Shown here: piece by piece, positions 43,996 to 57,838 of the stretch
Numbering within the stretch: the stretch's first letter is position 1
Layout: the number at the start of each line of letters is the position of its first letter
Origin: Scylla paramamosain
Taxonomy: Eukaryota > Arthropoda > Malacostraca > Decapoda > Portunidae
Assembly: GCF_035594125.1 (NCBI RefSeq)
Contig: NC_087190.1
Span: 8,049,539-8,113,538 of the forward strand
Reading direction: 5' to 3'
DNA: 64,000 bases
Program-made: the position numbers and the translations under genes
Notes under the pieces: generated by a model
What the model was told of the DNA's origin: nothing
What the model saw: only the letters and a program-made list of their open reading frames with translations
Database searches by the model: none

Positions 43996-46900
43996 TAATT
44001 ATTGCCCTTTAGCGGTTTGTTACCTAAGAAGTAAAAATAAAAAAAAAAACACCTTTCTCGTAATATTTTTTTTTTCATTTAACCAAATAGGGTACTTGGA
44101 ATGTATTTTGACGTTTTTCACGTAACAGCCTCAAAAACAATAAAAAAAACTTGTTTTTGGTAATGATATTGTGTTTCTCCATCAAGGGTGTTTTGCATGC
44201 GTTTTAGCGTTCTGATACATAAGTTGATCAAAAATACTGAAAAGAGTAATTTTTGTTAATGTTTTGTTTTGCATTACAGTGTGATTTCCATGCTTTTCAT
44301 CGTTTTGGAGCTAGAACACTCATAAAGACTCAAAAGACACCTTTCTGGAAAACTCGTTTCCTTTCGCATGCTTTGTATGCGTACCTAACAATGAGAAATA
44401 CACTCCAATTACAAGTTTTTGGTAATGTTATGTTTCCATGAAATTTTTTTTTTTTTTTTTTTGCATCCGGCTTAGGTTTTTGGTATGTAATAAGCTCAAA
44501 AACACTTAAAAGACTCGTTTTCCTTAGTGTTGTTTTGTTGTTCAAATCAAGTGATTTCCAAGCTTTATATCGGTTTAGTATCTAAACACTCAAAAGACAA
44601 GTTTCTGGAAACATCGTTTCATTTCCTCATAAAGGTTACTTTGCATGCATTTTTGCGTTTTCTACGTAACAAGCTCATAAACACATAAAATACTTGTTTT
44701 TGGCAATTTTATTCTGTTTCTCCATAAAGAGTGTTTTGCAAGCGTATTAGCGTTTTGGTACGTAAGAAGCTCAAAAAGATTGAAAAGACATGTTTTTGAT
44801 AATGTTTTTTATTCCCATATGGTGATCTTTCCATGCTTTTTAGCATTCTGATACATAGCAGTTTCATAAACATTGAAGACACGTTTCATTAAATTTAGTT
44901 TTGTTTGTTAGTTTGTGGGCTTCCATACATTTTGGCTTTTTGGTACCTAACAATATGAAAAAAACACTCAAAATACACGTTTTTTGGTAATGTTGTTATG
45001 TTTATCCATACAGAGTGCTATTCATGCGTTTTCACATTTTGCTACCTAAGAAGCTCAAATTTACTCATAATACACGTTTCTCGTAATGTCTTTTTCTTTC
45101 TTCATATAGAATACTTTCCATACATTATGGCGTTTTTCTACCTAATAAGCTCAAAAAACTTTCAAACGATTTCTTTTTGATATTATTCTGTTTTTCCATA
45201 AAGGGTGTTTTTCATGCATTTTACCTTCTTGGTACGTAAGAAGCTGAAAAAAAAAAATTCAAAAGACTTTTTTTGGCAAAGTAGTTTTTTTTTTTTTTTT
45301 ATAATTTCCATGTATATGTGTATATGAACTTGTTAACAACAAAACAGTAAAAAGCATGAAAACTTCCCTATACAGGAAAAGCAAAAACAACATTCCCCCA
45401 AAAAACGTATTTTTTGAGGTATTTTTCAGCTACTAACGTACAAAAACACTAAAATGCTTGCAAAAATCCCTTCATGGAAAAAACAAATAACCTTACCAGA
45501 AACTAGTATTTCATTTTATTTCTTAAGCTTGTCACGTACAAAAGCGCCAAAATGCATGCAAAGTACACTATATATATGGATACGAAAGTACATTACGAGA
45601 AACGTGCAGTATGAGTGTTTTCAACTTATTAGGTACCAAAACGCTAAAGCGAATGAATAGCACTCTATATGGAGAAACAAAAACGCTAAAATGCATGCAA
45701 AGCATCATATATGAGGGAAAATACGACACTTCTAGAAACGTGTTTTTTCAGTGTTTGTAAGCGTATTAGGTACCAAAACGCTAAAAAGCAAGGAAAGAAC
45801 CATACATGGGAAAACAAAACATTACAAAAAAGTCTTTTCATTGTTTAGAGCTACTTACATACTAAAACGCAAAGGCGCATGCAAAACACCTTTTATGGAG
45901 AAACGGGAAACCGTGTATTTTTAATGTTTTAAGCTAATTACGTAAAAAAAGTCAAAATGTAAAAGTCATGTAAAGTTCCCAATATGGGGAAAAGAAAAGA
46001 CATTACGAGAAACGTATATTGTAAGTGTTTTAGACCTTATTAGGTTGAAAAATACGAAAATGCATGAATACCACTCTATATGGAGAAACAGAGCAACATT
46101 ACTAAAAACGTGTATTTTGTTTGTTTTCACAATGTTATGTACCAAAACGTCGAAATTCAAGCAAAGGGCAATCTATGGGAGAAACGAAACGAAATTTCCA
46201 GAAACGTGAATTTTGAGTGTTTATGAGCGTGTTAGGCACCAAACTATAAAAAAAAAAATACAAGTGGAAAGCATCCTATATGGGAATACAAAACAAAATT
46301 ACCAAAAAAATAGTATTTTTTTGTGTTTTTGAGCTACTTTTATATCAAAACTCTTAAACAGACGCAAAAGATGCTTTATGGAGAAACAAAATAACATTAC
46401 ACAAAAAAAAAAAACTATATTTTCAGTGTTTTTGAGGTAAGTAGAAAAACGCCGAAATGTATGCAAAGTTCCCTATGCCGGGAAACGAAGACATTTCGAG
46501 AAACGAGCTTTTCAGCTTTTTAGGTACGAAACACAAAGGCACCTTAATAGTACTCTAAATGGAGAAACAAAACAACACGAATGAAAATATATATTTTGAG
46601 TTATTAGGTACCAAAACGGAAAAATACATGCAAAGACTTCTAAAAGACGACACAAAACGACATTACAAGAAACCTATCTTTTGAGAGTGTTTCTACGTGT
46701 TAGGCACCAAAACACTAAGAAGTATGAAAAGAGCACTATGTTGGAAGGGACAAAGAAATAACGTGACTTTTCACGTGTTTGGAAGTTTTTAAATTCATAA
46801 TGTACCAAAACGATAAAACATGCAAAACAACCTTCATGCAGAAACAAAAACATTACCAAAAACGAGCATTTTTTGCGATTTTTCAGCTTGTTATGTACAA

Positions 46901-49900
46901 AAGCATCAAAATGCATATAAAGTACCCTATATAAGAAAACGAAAAGACTAAGAGAAACTAGTATTATGAGTTTTTTTTTTTTTTTTTTAGCTTATTAGGT
47001 ACCAAAACGATAAAACGTATGATTTGCATTTTGTATGAAGAAAACACGTATTTTAAGTGTATTTAGCTTTGTTAGGTATCAAAACCCCAAAATGCATGCA
47101 AAGCACCCGATATTGGGAAAATAAACGACATTTCCAGAAACATGACTTTTGAGATCTTATAATTTTGTTAGGCACAAAAAGTTCTTAAGAAGCATGGAAA
47201 GTACCGTAAATGGGAAAACATTAAGTGTTTTAAGCTACTTACGTACCGAACCGCTACAACGGTTGCAAAACACACTTTATGGAGAAATTCAACAGCTTTA
47301 CCAAAAACATGCATTTTGAGAGATTTTGAGCCTGTTACATACAAAAACGATAAAATTCGTGCAAATAATCCTAAAAGGGGAAAAGAAAACATTAAAAAAA
47401 ACGTATATTTTGAGTGCTATTGAGCTTCAGAGGTACCAGAACACTAAAACGTATTAACAATACTCTATATGGAGAAACAGAACAAGATTAACCAAAACTT
47501 GTGTTTTAAGTTTTTTTTCACGTTATTAGGTACCACAACGCGAAAATGCATGCAAAGCATAATATATGGTGAGAGGAAACATTTCCAGAAACATGTCCTT
47601 TCAGTGTTTATGAGCGAGTTAGGTACCAAGAAGCTAAAGACCAAGGAAAGCACCCTATAGGAGAAAACAAAAGATTACAAAAACTTTTCTTCTCAGTGCT
47701 TATGAGCTACTTATATACAAAAACACTTAAACGCATCCAAAACGCCTTTTTTTTTTGGAAAAACTTAATAACATTACCAAAAATGCGTGTATTTTCAATG
47801 TTTTGAGCTTGTTACGCAAAAAAAAAAGTAACCAAAGACATTATGAGAAACTTATATTAAGAGTGTTTTTGAGCTTCTCAGGTACCAAAACGCGAAAATG
47901 CATGAATAATACTCTCTTTGGAGAAACAAAACAATATTAGATACCAAAACGCTATAAAGCAACAAAAGCTCCCTATTTGGAAAAGCAAAACATTACCAAA
48001 AGCGTGTCTTTTGAGAGTTTTTACAGCTACTTACGTACCAAAACGCTAAAATGCATGCAAAGCACATTTTATGGAGAAACAGAATAACATTACTAGAAAC
48101 GTGTATTTTGGTTATTTTTTTTTAGCTTCTTACGTATAAAAAAAAGCAAAAATGCATGCAAAGTATCCTAAATGGCGATAGGAAAATAAATAAAAAGACA
48201 CTTCATTTATCAGTGTTTTGAGATTCATAGGTAGTAAAATGCACAAACGCATGTATAACATTATATATGAAGAAACAAAATAACATTACCGAAAACGGGT
48301 TTTTTTTCACATTGTTACGTAACAAAACGCCAAAATGCATGGAAATCACCCAATATGGATAAAATAAAGGACATTACGAGAAAGATATATTATTAGTGTA
48401 TTTGAGCGTCTTAGGTACTAAACGCAAAAACTATTTAGTACCACTGTATATGGAGAAACAGAACATTACCAAAAACGTTTATTTTGAGTGTTTTTCACAA
48501 TTTTATGTACCAAAACGTCAAAATGGCTCCAGAGCACCATCTATGGGAAAATGAAACGATATTTCCAGAAACATGTCTTTTGAGTGTTGATGAACGTGGT
48601 AGGTACCAAAGTTATAAAAAGCATGGAAAGCTACCTATATGAAAGAAGAAGACAACCAAAAATTTATCTTTTGGGTATTTTCAGCTACTTACGTACCATA
48701 ACGCGGAGATGTATGCTAAACACCCTTTATTACCATTAACAGTTTTTTTTTCTTTTTACATATAAAAAGAAACATAAATGCATGCAAAATACTTTCCAAG
48801 GGGAAACGAAAAAAAACATTAGAAGAAACTTTTATTATGAGTGTTTTTTTTATTTTTTTATTTCTAAAGTACCAAGACCTATTTGACACATTGAAGAGCA
48901 CTCTATATGGAGAAAAGAACAAGATTACAAAAATGTGCTTTTTGTGTGTTTTTCACATTGTTAGGTAAGAAAACACTCTATAAAGAGTTTTATTTGTGGG
49001 TTTTAGCTTTTTCATACATAACGAACTTAAAAAAAAAACTCAAAATACACGTTTCTCGTAACATCCTTTCATTTTCCAAACATAGGGTTTTTTGCATGTA
49101 TTTAGGTCTTTTTATAGGTAACATGATCAAAAACACTCAAAACACAAGTTTCTGGTAATGTTATTCTGTTTCTCCATAAAGGGTGTTTTGCATGCGTTTT
49201 AGCGTTTTGGTATGTAAGCTCAAAAACACGTAAAGGCAGGTTCTTGGTAAAAGTTGGTTTTATTCCCATATAATATGATTGCCCTCCTTTTTAGTGCTTT
49301 ATTGCCTATCACGCTCAAAAACACTCAAAAGACACTTTTCTGGTAATGTCATTTTTTCCCACATAAAGCTAGTTTCGCATGCAATTTTTGGTTTTGGTAA
49401 CTAAGAATGTGAAAAGCACTCAAAATACATGCATTTGGTAAGGTTGTTCTGTATTCTCAATTAAGAGTGATATTTCTGAGTTTCAGCATTTTGGTATCTA
49501 AGAAACTTCTCCATATACACCGAGTTTTAACGATTTTTGCCTTGTGGCTGATGTGAAACTCTATAACACTCATTATACACGTTTATTGTAATGTCCTTTT
49601 GTATCCCAACATAGAGGGCTTTCCATCTATTTTCGCGTTTTTTGAAGGTAAGAAGCTCAAAAACACTCAAAATATACCTTTTTGGTAATGTTATTCTATT
49701 TCTCCATATTCGTTGGTTTGCATCCGTTTTAGCCTTTTTCTACGTAAAACACTGAAAAGACATTTTTTCAGTAATTTTGTGATGGATTCCCATATTGAGT
49801 GACTTCCATATTATTTATCGTTTTGGTGCCTAACATGCTGAAAAAAAAACACAAAAGACAGGTTTCTAGTAAGGTCGTTTAATTTTCCCATATAGGTGGC

Positions 49901-50212
49901 TTTGCATGCACTTTAGGGTTTGGTACATAATAGTCCGAAAAAAAAAAGTTAAAATTAACTTTTTTTCATAATGTTCTTTTTTCACATAATTTCCATGAAT
50001 TTGGCATAATTTTGGCATCTCGGTACCTATGAAGATTAATAAAAAAATCCTATTTTTTTTGTTTTATTTTTTTTTTCTCTATAAAGAGTGTTATTTGTGG
50101 GTTTTAGCTTTTTGGTACTTAAAGAACTTAAAAACACTCATAATACACGTTTCTGGAAATGTTCTTTCGTTTCCCAAATATAAGATTATTTGCATGTATT
50201 TAAGCGTTTTTA
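43996..50212 (+). repeat. Duplicated satellite block 3, right copy
   Basis: Counterpart, as reverse complement, of 21,593-27,720. Polarity is plus to about 45,300, minus to about 48,975, then plus (11-mer family) to 50,212. The minus-to-plus hinge at 48,975-48,988 is the palindromic ACTCT, ATAA, AGAGT. No gene is seen. Confidence 0.88.
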
Positions 50213-52921
50213 TAGGTAACATGATCAAAAACACTCAAAATACATGTTTTTGATAATTTTATTCTGTTTCTAAATATAGGGTTTTTTGCATGCGTTTTAG
50301 CGTTTTGGTATATAAGGAGCTCAAAAACACTTAGTAAAAACACTTGGTAAAAGTTAGTTTTATTACCATGTAATGTGATTGCCCTGCTTTTTAGTGCTTT
50401 ATTGCCTATCATGCTAAAAAAAAAAAAAAGCACTTAAAAGACACTTTTCTGGTAATGTCATTTTTTTTCCCACATAAAGCTACTTTCACATGCAATTTGG
50501 GGTTTTGGTAACTAAGAATGTGAAAAACACTCAAAATACGCATTTGGTTAGGTTGTTCTGTTTCTCAATTAAGAGTGTTATTCAGGAGTTTCAGCATTTT
50601 GGTATCTAAGAAACTTCTCCATATATAGGAGTTTTTGCGTTTTTTGCCTTGTGCTTCTCGAGAATCTATAAAACACTCATTATACACGTTTCTCGTAATG
50701 TCCTTTTGTTAACTAATATAGAGAGCTTTTCATCCATTTTCGCATTTTTTGTAAAAAGCTCAAAAATACTCAAAATATACCTTTTTGGTAATCTTATTCT
50801 ATTTTTTCATGTTGGTTGGTTTGCATCCGTTTTAGCATTTTTCTACTTAAAACACGGAAAAGACACGTTTTCAGTAATTTGTTTAGAATTCCCATATAGA
50901 ATGACTTCCATGTTATTTATTGTTTTGGTGACTAACATACTGAAAAACACTAGAAACACAGGTTTCTCGTAAAGTCGTTTAATTTCCCCATATAGCTGGC
51001 TTTGCATGCACTTTAGGGTTTTGTGCATAACAGTCCGAAAAAAAAGCTAAAACTAACTTTTTTGATAATATTCTTTTTTCATATAATTTCCCTGAATTTT
51101 GCCAGATTTTTGGGGTCTCGGTACCTATGAAGAAGAATAACAAAAAAAAATCCTATTTATTTATTTACTTTTTTTTCTCTATAAAGACGTTTTAGCTTTT
51201 TGGTACTTATGGAACTTAAAAACACTCATAATACACGTTTCTCGTAATGTCCTTTCGTTTCCCAGACATAGGGTTCTTTGCATGTATTTAAGAGTTTTTA
51301 GAGGTAACATGATCAAAAACACAAAAAACATGTTTTTGGAAATGTTAATCTGTTTCTCCATAAAGGGTGTTATGCATGCGTTTTAGCGTTTTGGAATATA
51401 AGGAGCTCAAAAACACTTAAAGGCAAGTTCTTGGTAAAAGATGGTTTTATTCCCATGTAATGTGATTGCCCTCCTTTTTAGTACTTTATTGCCTAACACG
51501 CTCAAAAACACTCAAAAGACACTTCTCTGGTAATATCATTTTTTTACCACATAAAGCTAGTTTTGCATGCAAGTTGGGGTTTTGGTAGCTAAGAAGTTGA
51601 AAAACAATCAAAATACACGCATATCGTAAGGTTGTTCTGCATTCTCAATTAAGAGTGTTATTCCTGAGTTTCAGCATTTTGGTATCTAAGAAACTTATCC
51701 ATATACACGAGTTTTTGCGTTTTTTGCCTTGTGGTTCTTGTGAAACTATAAAACACTCATTATACAAATTTCTCGTAATGTCCTTTTGCATCTCAATATA
51801 GAGTGCTTTCTATCCATTTTCGCGTTTTTTGTAGGTAAGCTCAAAAACACTGAAAATATACCTTTTTTGGAAATGTTATTCTATTTCTTCATAATCGTTG
51901 ATTTGCATCCGTTTTAGCGTTTTTCTACGTACAACTCTGAAAAGACACTTCAGTAATTTTGTGATGGATTCCCATATTATATATCTTCCATATTATATAT
52001 CGTTTTGGTGTCTAACATGCTGAAAAACACTCAAAAGACAGGTTTCTGGTAAAGTCGTTTAATTTCCCTATATAGGTGGCTTTGCATGCACTTTAGGGTT
52101 TGGTACATAACAGTCCGAAAAAAAACTAAAAATAAATTTTTTTCATAATTTTCTTTATTCGCATAATTTTCCTGAATTTTGCCAGAATTTTGGCATCTTG
52201 GTACCTATGAAGATGAAAAACAAAACAAAAATTAATAAATTCCTATCTTTATATTTATTTTTTTTTATAAACAGTGTTATTTATGGGTTTTAGCAAAATG
52301 GTACTGAAAGAACTTAAAAAGACTCGTAATACATGTTTCTCGAAATGTCCTTTAATTTCCCAAACATAAGGTTCTTTGCATATATTTAAGCGTTTTTATA
52401 GGTAACATGATCAAAAACACTCAAAATACATGTTTTTGGTAATGTTATTTATTCTGTTTCTCCATATAGGGTGTTTTGCATTTGTTTTAGCGTTTTGGTA
52501 TATAAGGAGCTCAAAAACACTTAAAGGCAAGTTCTTAGTAAAAGTTAGTTTTATTACCATGTAATGTGATTGTTCTGATTTTTAGTGGTTTATTGCCTAT
52601 CATACTTAAAAAAAAAAAAACACTTAAAAGACACTTTTCTTATAATGTCATTTTTTTTTCCCACATAAAGATACTTTTACATAAAATTTGGGGTTTTGGT
52701 AACTAAGAATGTGAAAAACACTCAAAATACACGCATTTGATAAGGTTGTTCTGTTTCTTAATTCAGAGCGTTATTCAGGAGTTTCAGCATTTTGGTATCT
52801 AAGAAACTTCTCCATATATATGAGTATTTGCGTTTTTTGCCTTGTGATTCTTGAGAATCTATAAAACACTCATTATACACGTTTCTCGTAATGTCCTTTT
52901 GTTAACCAATAGAGAGAGCTT
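50213..52921 (+). repeat. Satellite array absent from the left half (second gap)
   Basis: About 2.7 kb of 11-mer satellite with no counterpart between blocks 3 and 2 in the left half, where these are joined at 27,720. It is close to one 2.19-kb double unit plus part of another. No gene is seen. Confidence 0.78.
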
Positions 52922-55900
52922 TGCATCCATTTTCGCGTTTTTTGTAAGTAAAAAGCTCAAAAAACACTCAAATTATACCTTTTTGGTAATCTTATTCTAT
53001 TTCTTCATATTGGTTGGTTTACATCCGTTTTAGCGTTTTTCTACGTAAAACACGAAAAAGACACGTTTAAAGTAATTTTGTTTTGGATTCCCACATAGAA
53101 TGACTTCAATATTATTTATTGTTTTGGTGACTAACATGCTGAAAAACACTAGAAACACAGGTTTCTCGTAAAGTCGTTTAATTTCCCCATATATTTGGCT
53201 TTGCATGCACTTCATGGTTTGGTACATAATAGTTCGAAAAAAAGCTAAAATTAACTTTTTTGATAATGCTCTTTTTATACATAATTTCCGTGAATTTTGC
53301 GAGAATTTTGGCATCTCAGTACCTATGAAGAAGAATAAGAAAAAAAAATCCTATTTTTTTTTTTTCTCTATAAAGAGGTTTTAGCTTTTTTGGTACTTAT
53401 GGATCTTAAAAACACACATAATACACGTTTCTCGTAATATCCTTTCGTTTCCCAGACATAGGGTTCTTTGCATGTATTTAAGCGTTTTTAGAGGTAACAT
53501 GATCAAAAACACTCAAAATACATGTTTTTGGTAATGTTAATCTGTTTCTCCATAAAGGGTGTTTTGCGTGTGTTTTAGCGTTTTGGTATATAAAGAGTTA
53601 AAAAACACTTAAAGACAAATTCTTGGTAAAAGTTGGTTTTATTCCCATGTAATGTGATTGCCCTCCTTTTTAGTGCTTTATCGCCTAACTCTCAAAAACC
53701 CTCAAAAGACACTTTTCTGGTAATGTCATTTTTTTTCCCACATAAAGCTAGTTTCGCATGCAATTTGGGGTTCTAGTAACTAAGAATGTGAAAAACACTC
53801 AAAATACACGCATTTAGTAATGTTATTCTGTTTCTTAATTAAGAGTGTTATTCAGGAGTTTCAGCATTTTGGTATCTAAGAAACTTCTCCATATACACAA
53901 GTTTTTGCATTTTTTGGTTCGTGGTTCTTGTGAAGCTATAAAATGCTCATTATACACGTTTCTCATATTGTCTTTTTGTTCCCCAATATAGAGTGCTTTG
54001 CATCCATTTTTGCGTTTTTTTTTTTGTTGGTTACAAGGTCAAAAACACTTAAGATATACCTTTTTGGTAATGTTATTCTATTTCTTCATATTGGTCTGTT
54101 TGCATCCGTTTCAGCATTTTTTACGTAAAACACAGAAAAGACACGTTTTCAGTAATTTTGTTTTGGATTCCCATATAGAATGACTTCCATAATTTTTTAT
54201 CGTTTTGGTGCCTAACATGCTGAAAAACACTCAAAAGACAATTTTCTTGAAAGTCGTTTAATTTCCCCATATAGATGGCTTTGCATGCACTTTAGGGTTT
54301 TGTACATAACAGTCCGAAAAAATAGCTAAAATTAACTTTTTCGATAATATTCCTTTATCCACATAGTTTCCCCGAATTTTAACAGAATTTTGGCATCTCA
54401 GTACCTATAAAGATGAATAACAAAAAAAATATTATTTTCATTTATTTCATTTATTTATTTAATTTATTTATTTATTTTTTTTGTTTCTTTATAAAGAGTG
54501 TTATCTGTGGGTTTTAGCTTTTTGGTATTTAAGTAACTTAAAAACACTTATAATATATGTTTCTCGTAATGTCCTTTCGTTTCCCAAACATAGGATTCTT
54601 TGCATGTATTTAAGCGTTTTTATAGGTAACATAATCAAAAACACTCAAAATACATGTTTTTTTTAATGTTATTGTGTTTCTCCATAAAGGATTTTTTTGC
54701 ATTCGTTTTAGCGTTTTGGTATGTAAGGAGCTCAAAAATATTTAACGGCAAGTTCTTGGTAAAAGTTTGTTTTATTCACATGTAATGTTATCGCCCTTCT
54801 TTTAAGTACTTTATTGCCTAACACGCTCATAAACACTCAAAAGACATTTTCTGGCAATATAATTATTTCCCCACATAAACCTAGTTTCGCATGCAATTTC
54901 GTGTTTTGGTAACTAAGAATGTGAAAAACACTCAAAATACACGCATTTGGTAAGGTTGTTCTGTATCTCAATCAAGAGTGTTATTCATGAGTTTCAGCAT
55001 TTTGGTATCTAAGAAACTTTTGCCTTGTGGTTGTTGTGAAACTATAAAACACTCATTATACAGGTTTCTCGTAATGTCCTTTTGTTTCCCAATATAGAGT
55101 GCTTTGCATCCATTTTCGCGTTTTTTGTATGTAAAAGACTCAAAAACACTCAAAATATACATTTTTGGCAATGTTATTCTATTTCTTCATATTGGTTTGT
55201 TTGCATCCGTTTTAGCGTATTTCTACGTAAAACACTGAAAAGACAAGTGTTAAGTGATTTTGTTTTGGATTCCCATATAAAGTGACTTCCATATTATTTA
55301 TTATTTTGGTGCCTAACATGCTGAAAAACACTCAAAAGACAGGTTTCCGGTAAAGTCGTTTAATTTCCCTATAGAGGTGGCTTTGCATGCAATTTATGTT
55401 TTGATACATAACTGTCCGAAAAAAAGCTAAAATTAACTTTTTTGATAATGTTCTTTTTTCCACATAATTTCCCTGAATTTTGCCAGAATTTTGGCATCTC
55501 GGTACCTGGAAAGAAGAATAACAAAAAATTACATTTTTTTTTTTTTGTTTCTCTATAAAGTGTTATTTGTGGGTTTTAGCTTTTTGGTGCTTAAGGAATT
55601 TAATAACATTCATAATACACGTTTCTCGTAATGTCCTTTCGTTTCCCAAACATAGGGTTCTTTGCATGTATTTAAGCGTTTTTATAGGTAACATGATAAA
55701 AAACTCTCAAAATACATGCTATTGGTAATGTTATTCTGTTTCTTCATAAAGGGTGTTTTGCATGCGTTTTAGCGTTTTGGTATGTTAGGAGCTGAAAAAC
55801 ACTTAAAGGCAAGTTCTTGGTAAAAGTTGGTTTTATTCCCATGTAATGTGATTGCCCTGCTTTTTAGTGCTTTATTGCCTAACACGCTCAAAAACACTCA

Positions 55901-56211
55901 AAAGACACTTTTCTGGAAATGTCTTTTTTTTTCTTTCCACATAAAGCTAGTTTCCTATGCAATTTGGGTTTTGGTAACCAAAAATGTGAAAAACACTCAA
56001 AATACACACATTTGGTAAGATTGTTCTGTTTCTCAATTAAGAGTTTTATTCATGAGTTTCAGCGTTTTTGTATCTAAGAATCTCAAAAACACTTATAATG
56101 CACGTTTCTCGTAATGTCCCTTTTTTTCCTCATTTAGGGAGCTTTGCATGCATTTTGGCATTTTATTTTTCACGGAAGATCTGAAAATACTGAAAATACA
56201 CGCTTTTGGTA
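52922..56211 (+). repeat. Duplicated block 2, right copy, satellite part
   Basis: Counterpart of 27,721-31,901 without the GC-rich insertion. The empty insertion site is TTACAAGGTCAAAAACAC followed by TTAAGATATACC at 54,031-54,060. A (TTTA)-rich tract lies at about 54,438-54,480. Confidence 0.88.
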
Positions 56212-57838
56212 ATAAGAACATAAGAACATAAGAAATAAGTAAATATGCAAGAAGGTATCAGGCCTACACGTGGCAGTACTTGTATGAAATATGCCTACGT
56301 ATTTCCACCTATCATCCCCATCTATAAATGTGTAATTTTCTCTTACAGTGCCAAATGCCTCAGCACTAACAGCTTGATTACTAAGTCCGTTCCAATCATC
56401 TACTACTGTATTTAAAAACCAATTCCTTCCTGTTTCCTTTTTGAACATCAAGTTTTCAGGCTCAAGCCTGAAAACTTGATGTTCTATTTTTCTTGTTCTA
56501 TCATGGTTACAGATTCTAAGAATTTTCCTTATGTTCCCCTTGTTATAACCCATATACCACTTGAAAACTTCTCCCTACGTCTCTCTAAAGAATGTAAATT
56601 TAACAGCTTGAATCTCGCTTCGTATGGAATACTCCTCATTCCCTGTATCCTTTTAGTCATTCTCCTTTGAAGTGATTCTAATAGACCTTTATCCTTCCTG
56701 TGATGTGGTGACCAGAATAGGACAGCATAGGACCAGCGCTAAATGTAACTTTAATATTACTTCGAGAGTTTTACTTTTAGCACTCCTGAAAATGAATCAT
56801 AATACACTATTTGCTTTGTTTCTGGCCTCTTTGCATTGCTTTCTTAGACGGAGTTCAGAGCTAACTTTAAATCTCAAATCTTTTTCTTACCCTGAACCTA
56901 CCAGAACTTGGTTGTTCATTGTGTAACTACTGTGTGGGTTTCTTCTACTTACGCTAAGTGCTTTGCATTTGTTGATATTAAACTGCATTTGCCATCTGTC
57001 TGTCCATTCGTTCATCCTATCCAAATCTGTCTGCAAGGCGATGGTATGCGATTCTGACCTATTTAATCTACATACTCTCGTGTCATCCGCAAATTTACTA
57101 ACAGCACTACTAATTCCACTATCCAAGTCACTGACATATATTACAAACAACATCGCTCCTAATACTAATAATCCCTTTGTCACCCCACTAATTACTTGTC
57201 CACACTCGGATTTAGAGCCGTTTATTACAACACTGTCGCCTGCCGCTTGGCCATGACCTTATCCAGATTACTTATAAGCTTTTTCCAATTCTGAAATATT
57301 CTGGAATATATTTCATCAGGTCCTGGTGACTTCAACTTTTCAGCTTATCTATCTACTGTTCCACTATCTCTTTAGTTATGGTAATATCTGTCAGCTTCTC
57401 ATTCTCTTCTACTCTAAATATCTTCTCACTATTCGGCAAATTCTGCATGTTTTCCTGGGCAAAGACAGTTAAAAAAACACTCGTTCACAATTTTACTAAT
57501 CTCCTCTCAACAACTAAGCAGGTCCCATTCTGCTGTCTTTAAGGAACTATTGTCTTATATGCCTGATAAAATCCCTTGGGGTCCATTTTCGCTTTACTGG
57601 CTACCTTTAATTCATAAATATTTTTAGCTTTCCTTGTTAAACTCCTGACTTTTCTAATTCATTATATTATGGCCTTAAAACCACTTCCCCTGTCTTTAAT
57701 CTCATATATACTTCTCTTTCGCCCTATGTAGTGTTTTAACCTCAGTCATCCATTTAGAACCATTTTTCTGTGATCTTATTCTTCTGTAAGGGATGTTCCC
57801 TAACTGTCCTGATTGTAATTTATCAACGAAATATTTAT
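56212..57838 (-). pseudogene. CR1/L2-like LINE, 5'-truncated, right copy
   Basis: This is the same insertion as at 31,902-33,745, with identical edges (GGTAATAAGAACATAAG on the left, TATTTATTTC then GCTTCTCCATAAAGG on the right). On the minus strand, 57,183-56,887 encodes AMLFVIYVSDLDSGISSAV, then KFADDTRVC, then WQMQFNINKCKAL, so here the catalytic FADD is intact. A deletion of about 180 bp at about 57,265 removes the palm motif SKAFDKVP kept in the other copy. Near the 3' end ETGRNWFLNTVVDDWNGLSN, the usual C-terminal signature of this group, is readable. A 42-nt snapback sits at 56,443-56,484. Between 57,183 and 56,887 the two copies differ at about 11 of 98 residues. It is not functional. 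Confidence 0.88.
56443..56484. repeat. Perfect 20-bp snapback hairpin inside the LINE
   Basis: The left arm starts GAACATCAAGTTTTCAGGCT and the right arm is its exact reverse complement, with a 2-nt CA loop. The other LINE copy has only the left arm (GAACATCAAGTTTTTAGGC near 32,135), so the second arm was templated from the first after the blocks separated. Confidence 0.9.

Larger units (their letters stand above)
48989..56211 (+). repeat. 11-mer (~1.1 kb) higher-order satellite array
   Basis: The anchor GTTTTAGC at the head of each unit recurs at 49,000, 50,101, 51,189, 52,287, 53,388, 54,511 and 55,573 (spacings about 1,101, 1,088, 1,098, 1,101, 1,123 and 1,062). Each unit runs B, C, D, E, A, B, C, D, E and an A-like remnant (CCTGAATTTTGCCAGAATTT), then A. 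Alternate units are more alike, giving a period of about 2.19 kb: TTTATTACCATGTAATGTG occurs at about 50,360 and 52,551, and GTGACTAACAT at about 50,927 and 53,127. A further unit starts near 63,396, and reversed units lie at 21,593-22,820. Confidence 0.88.
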
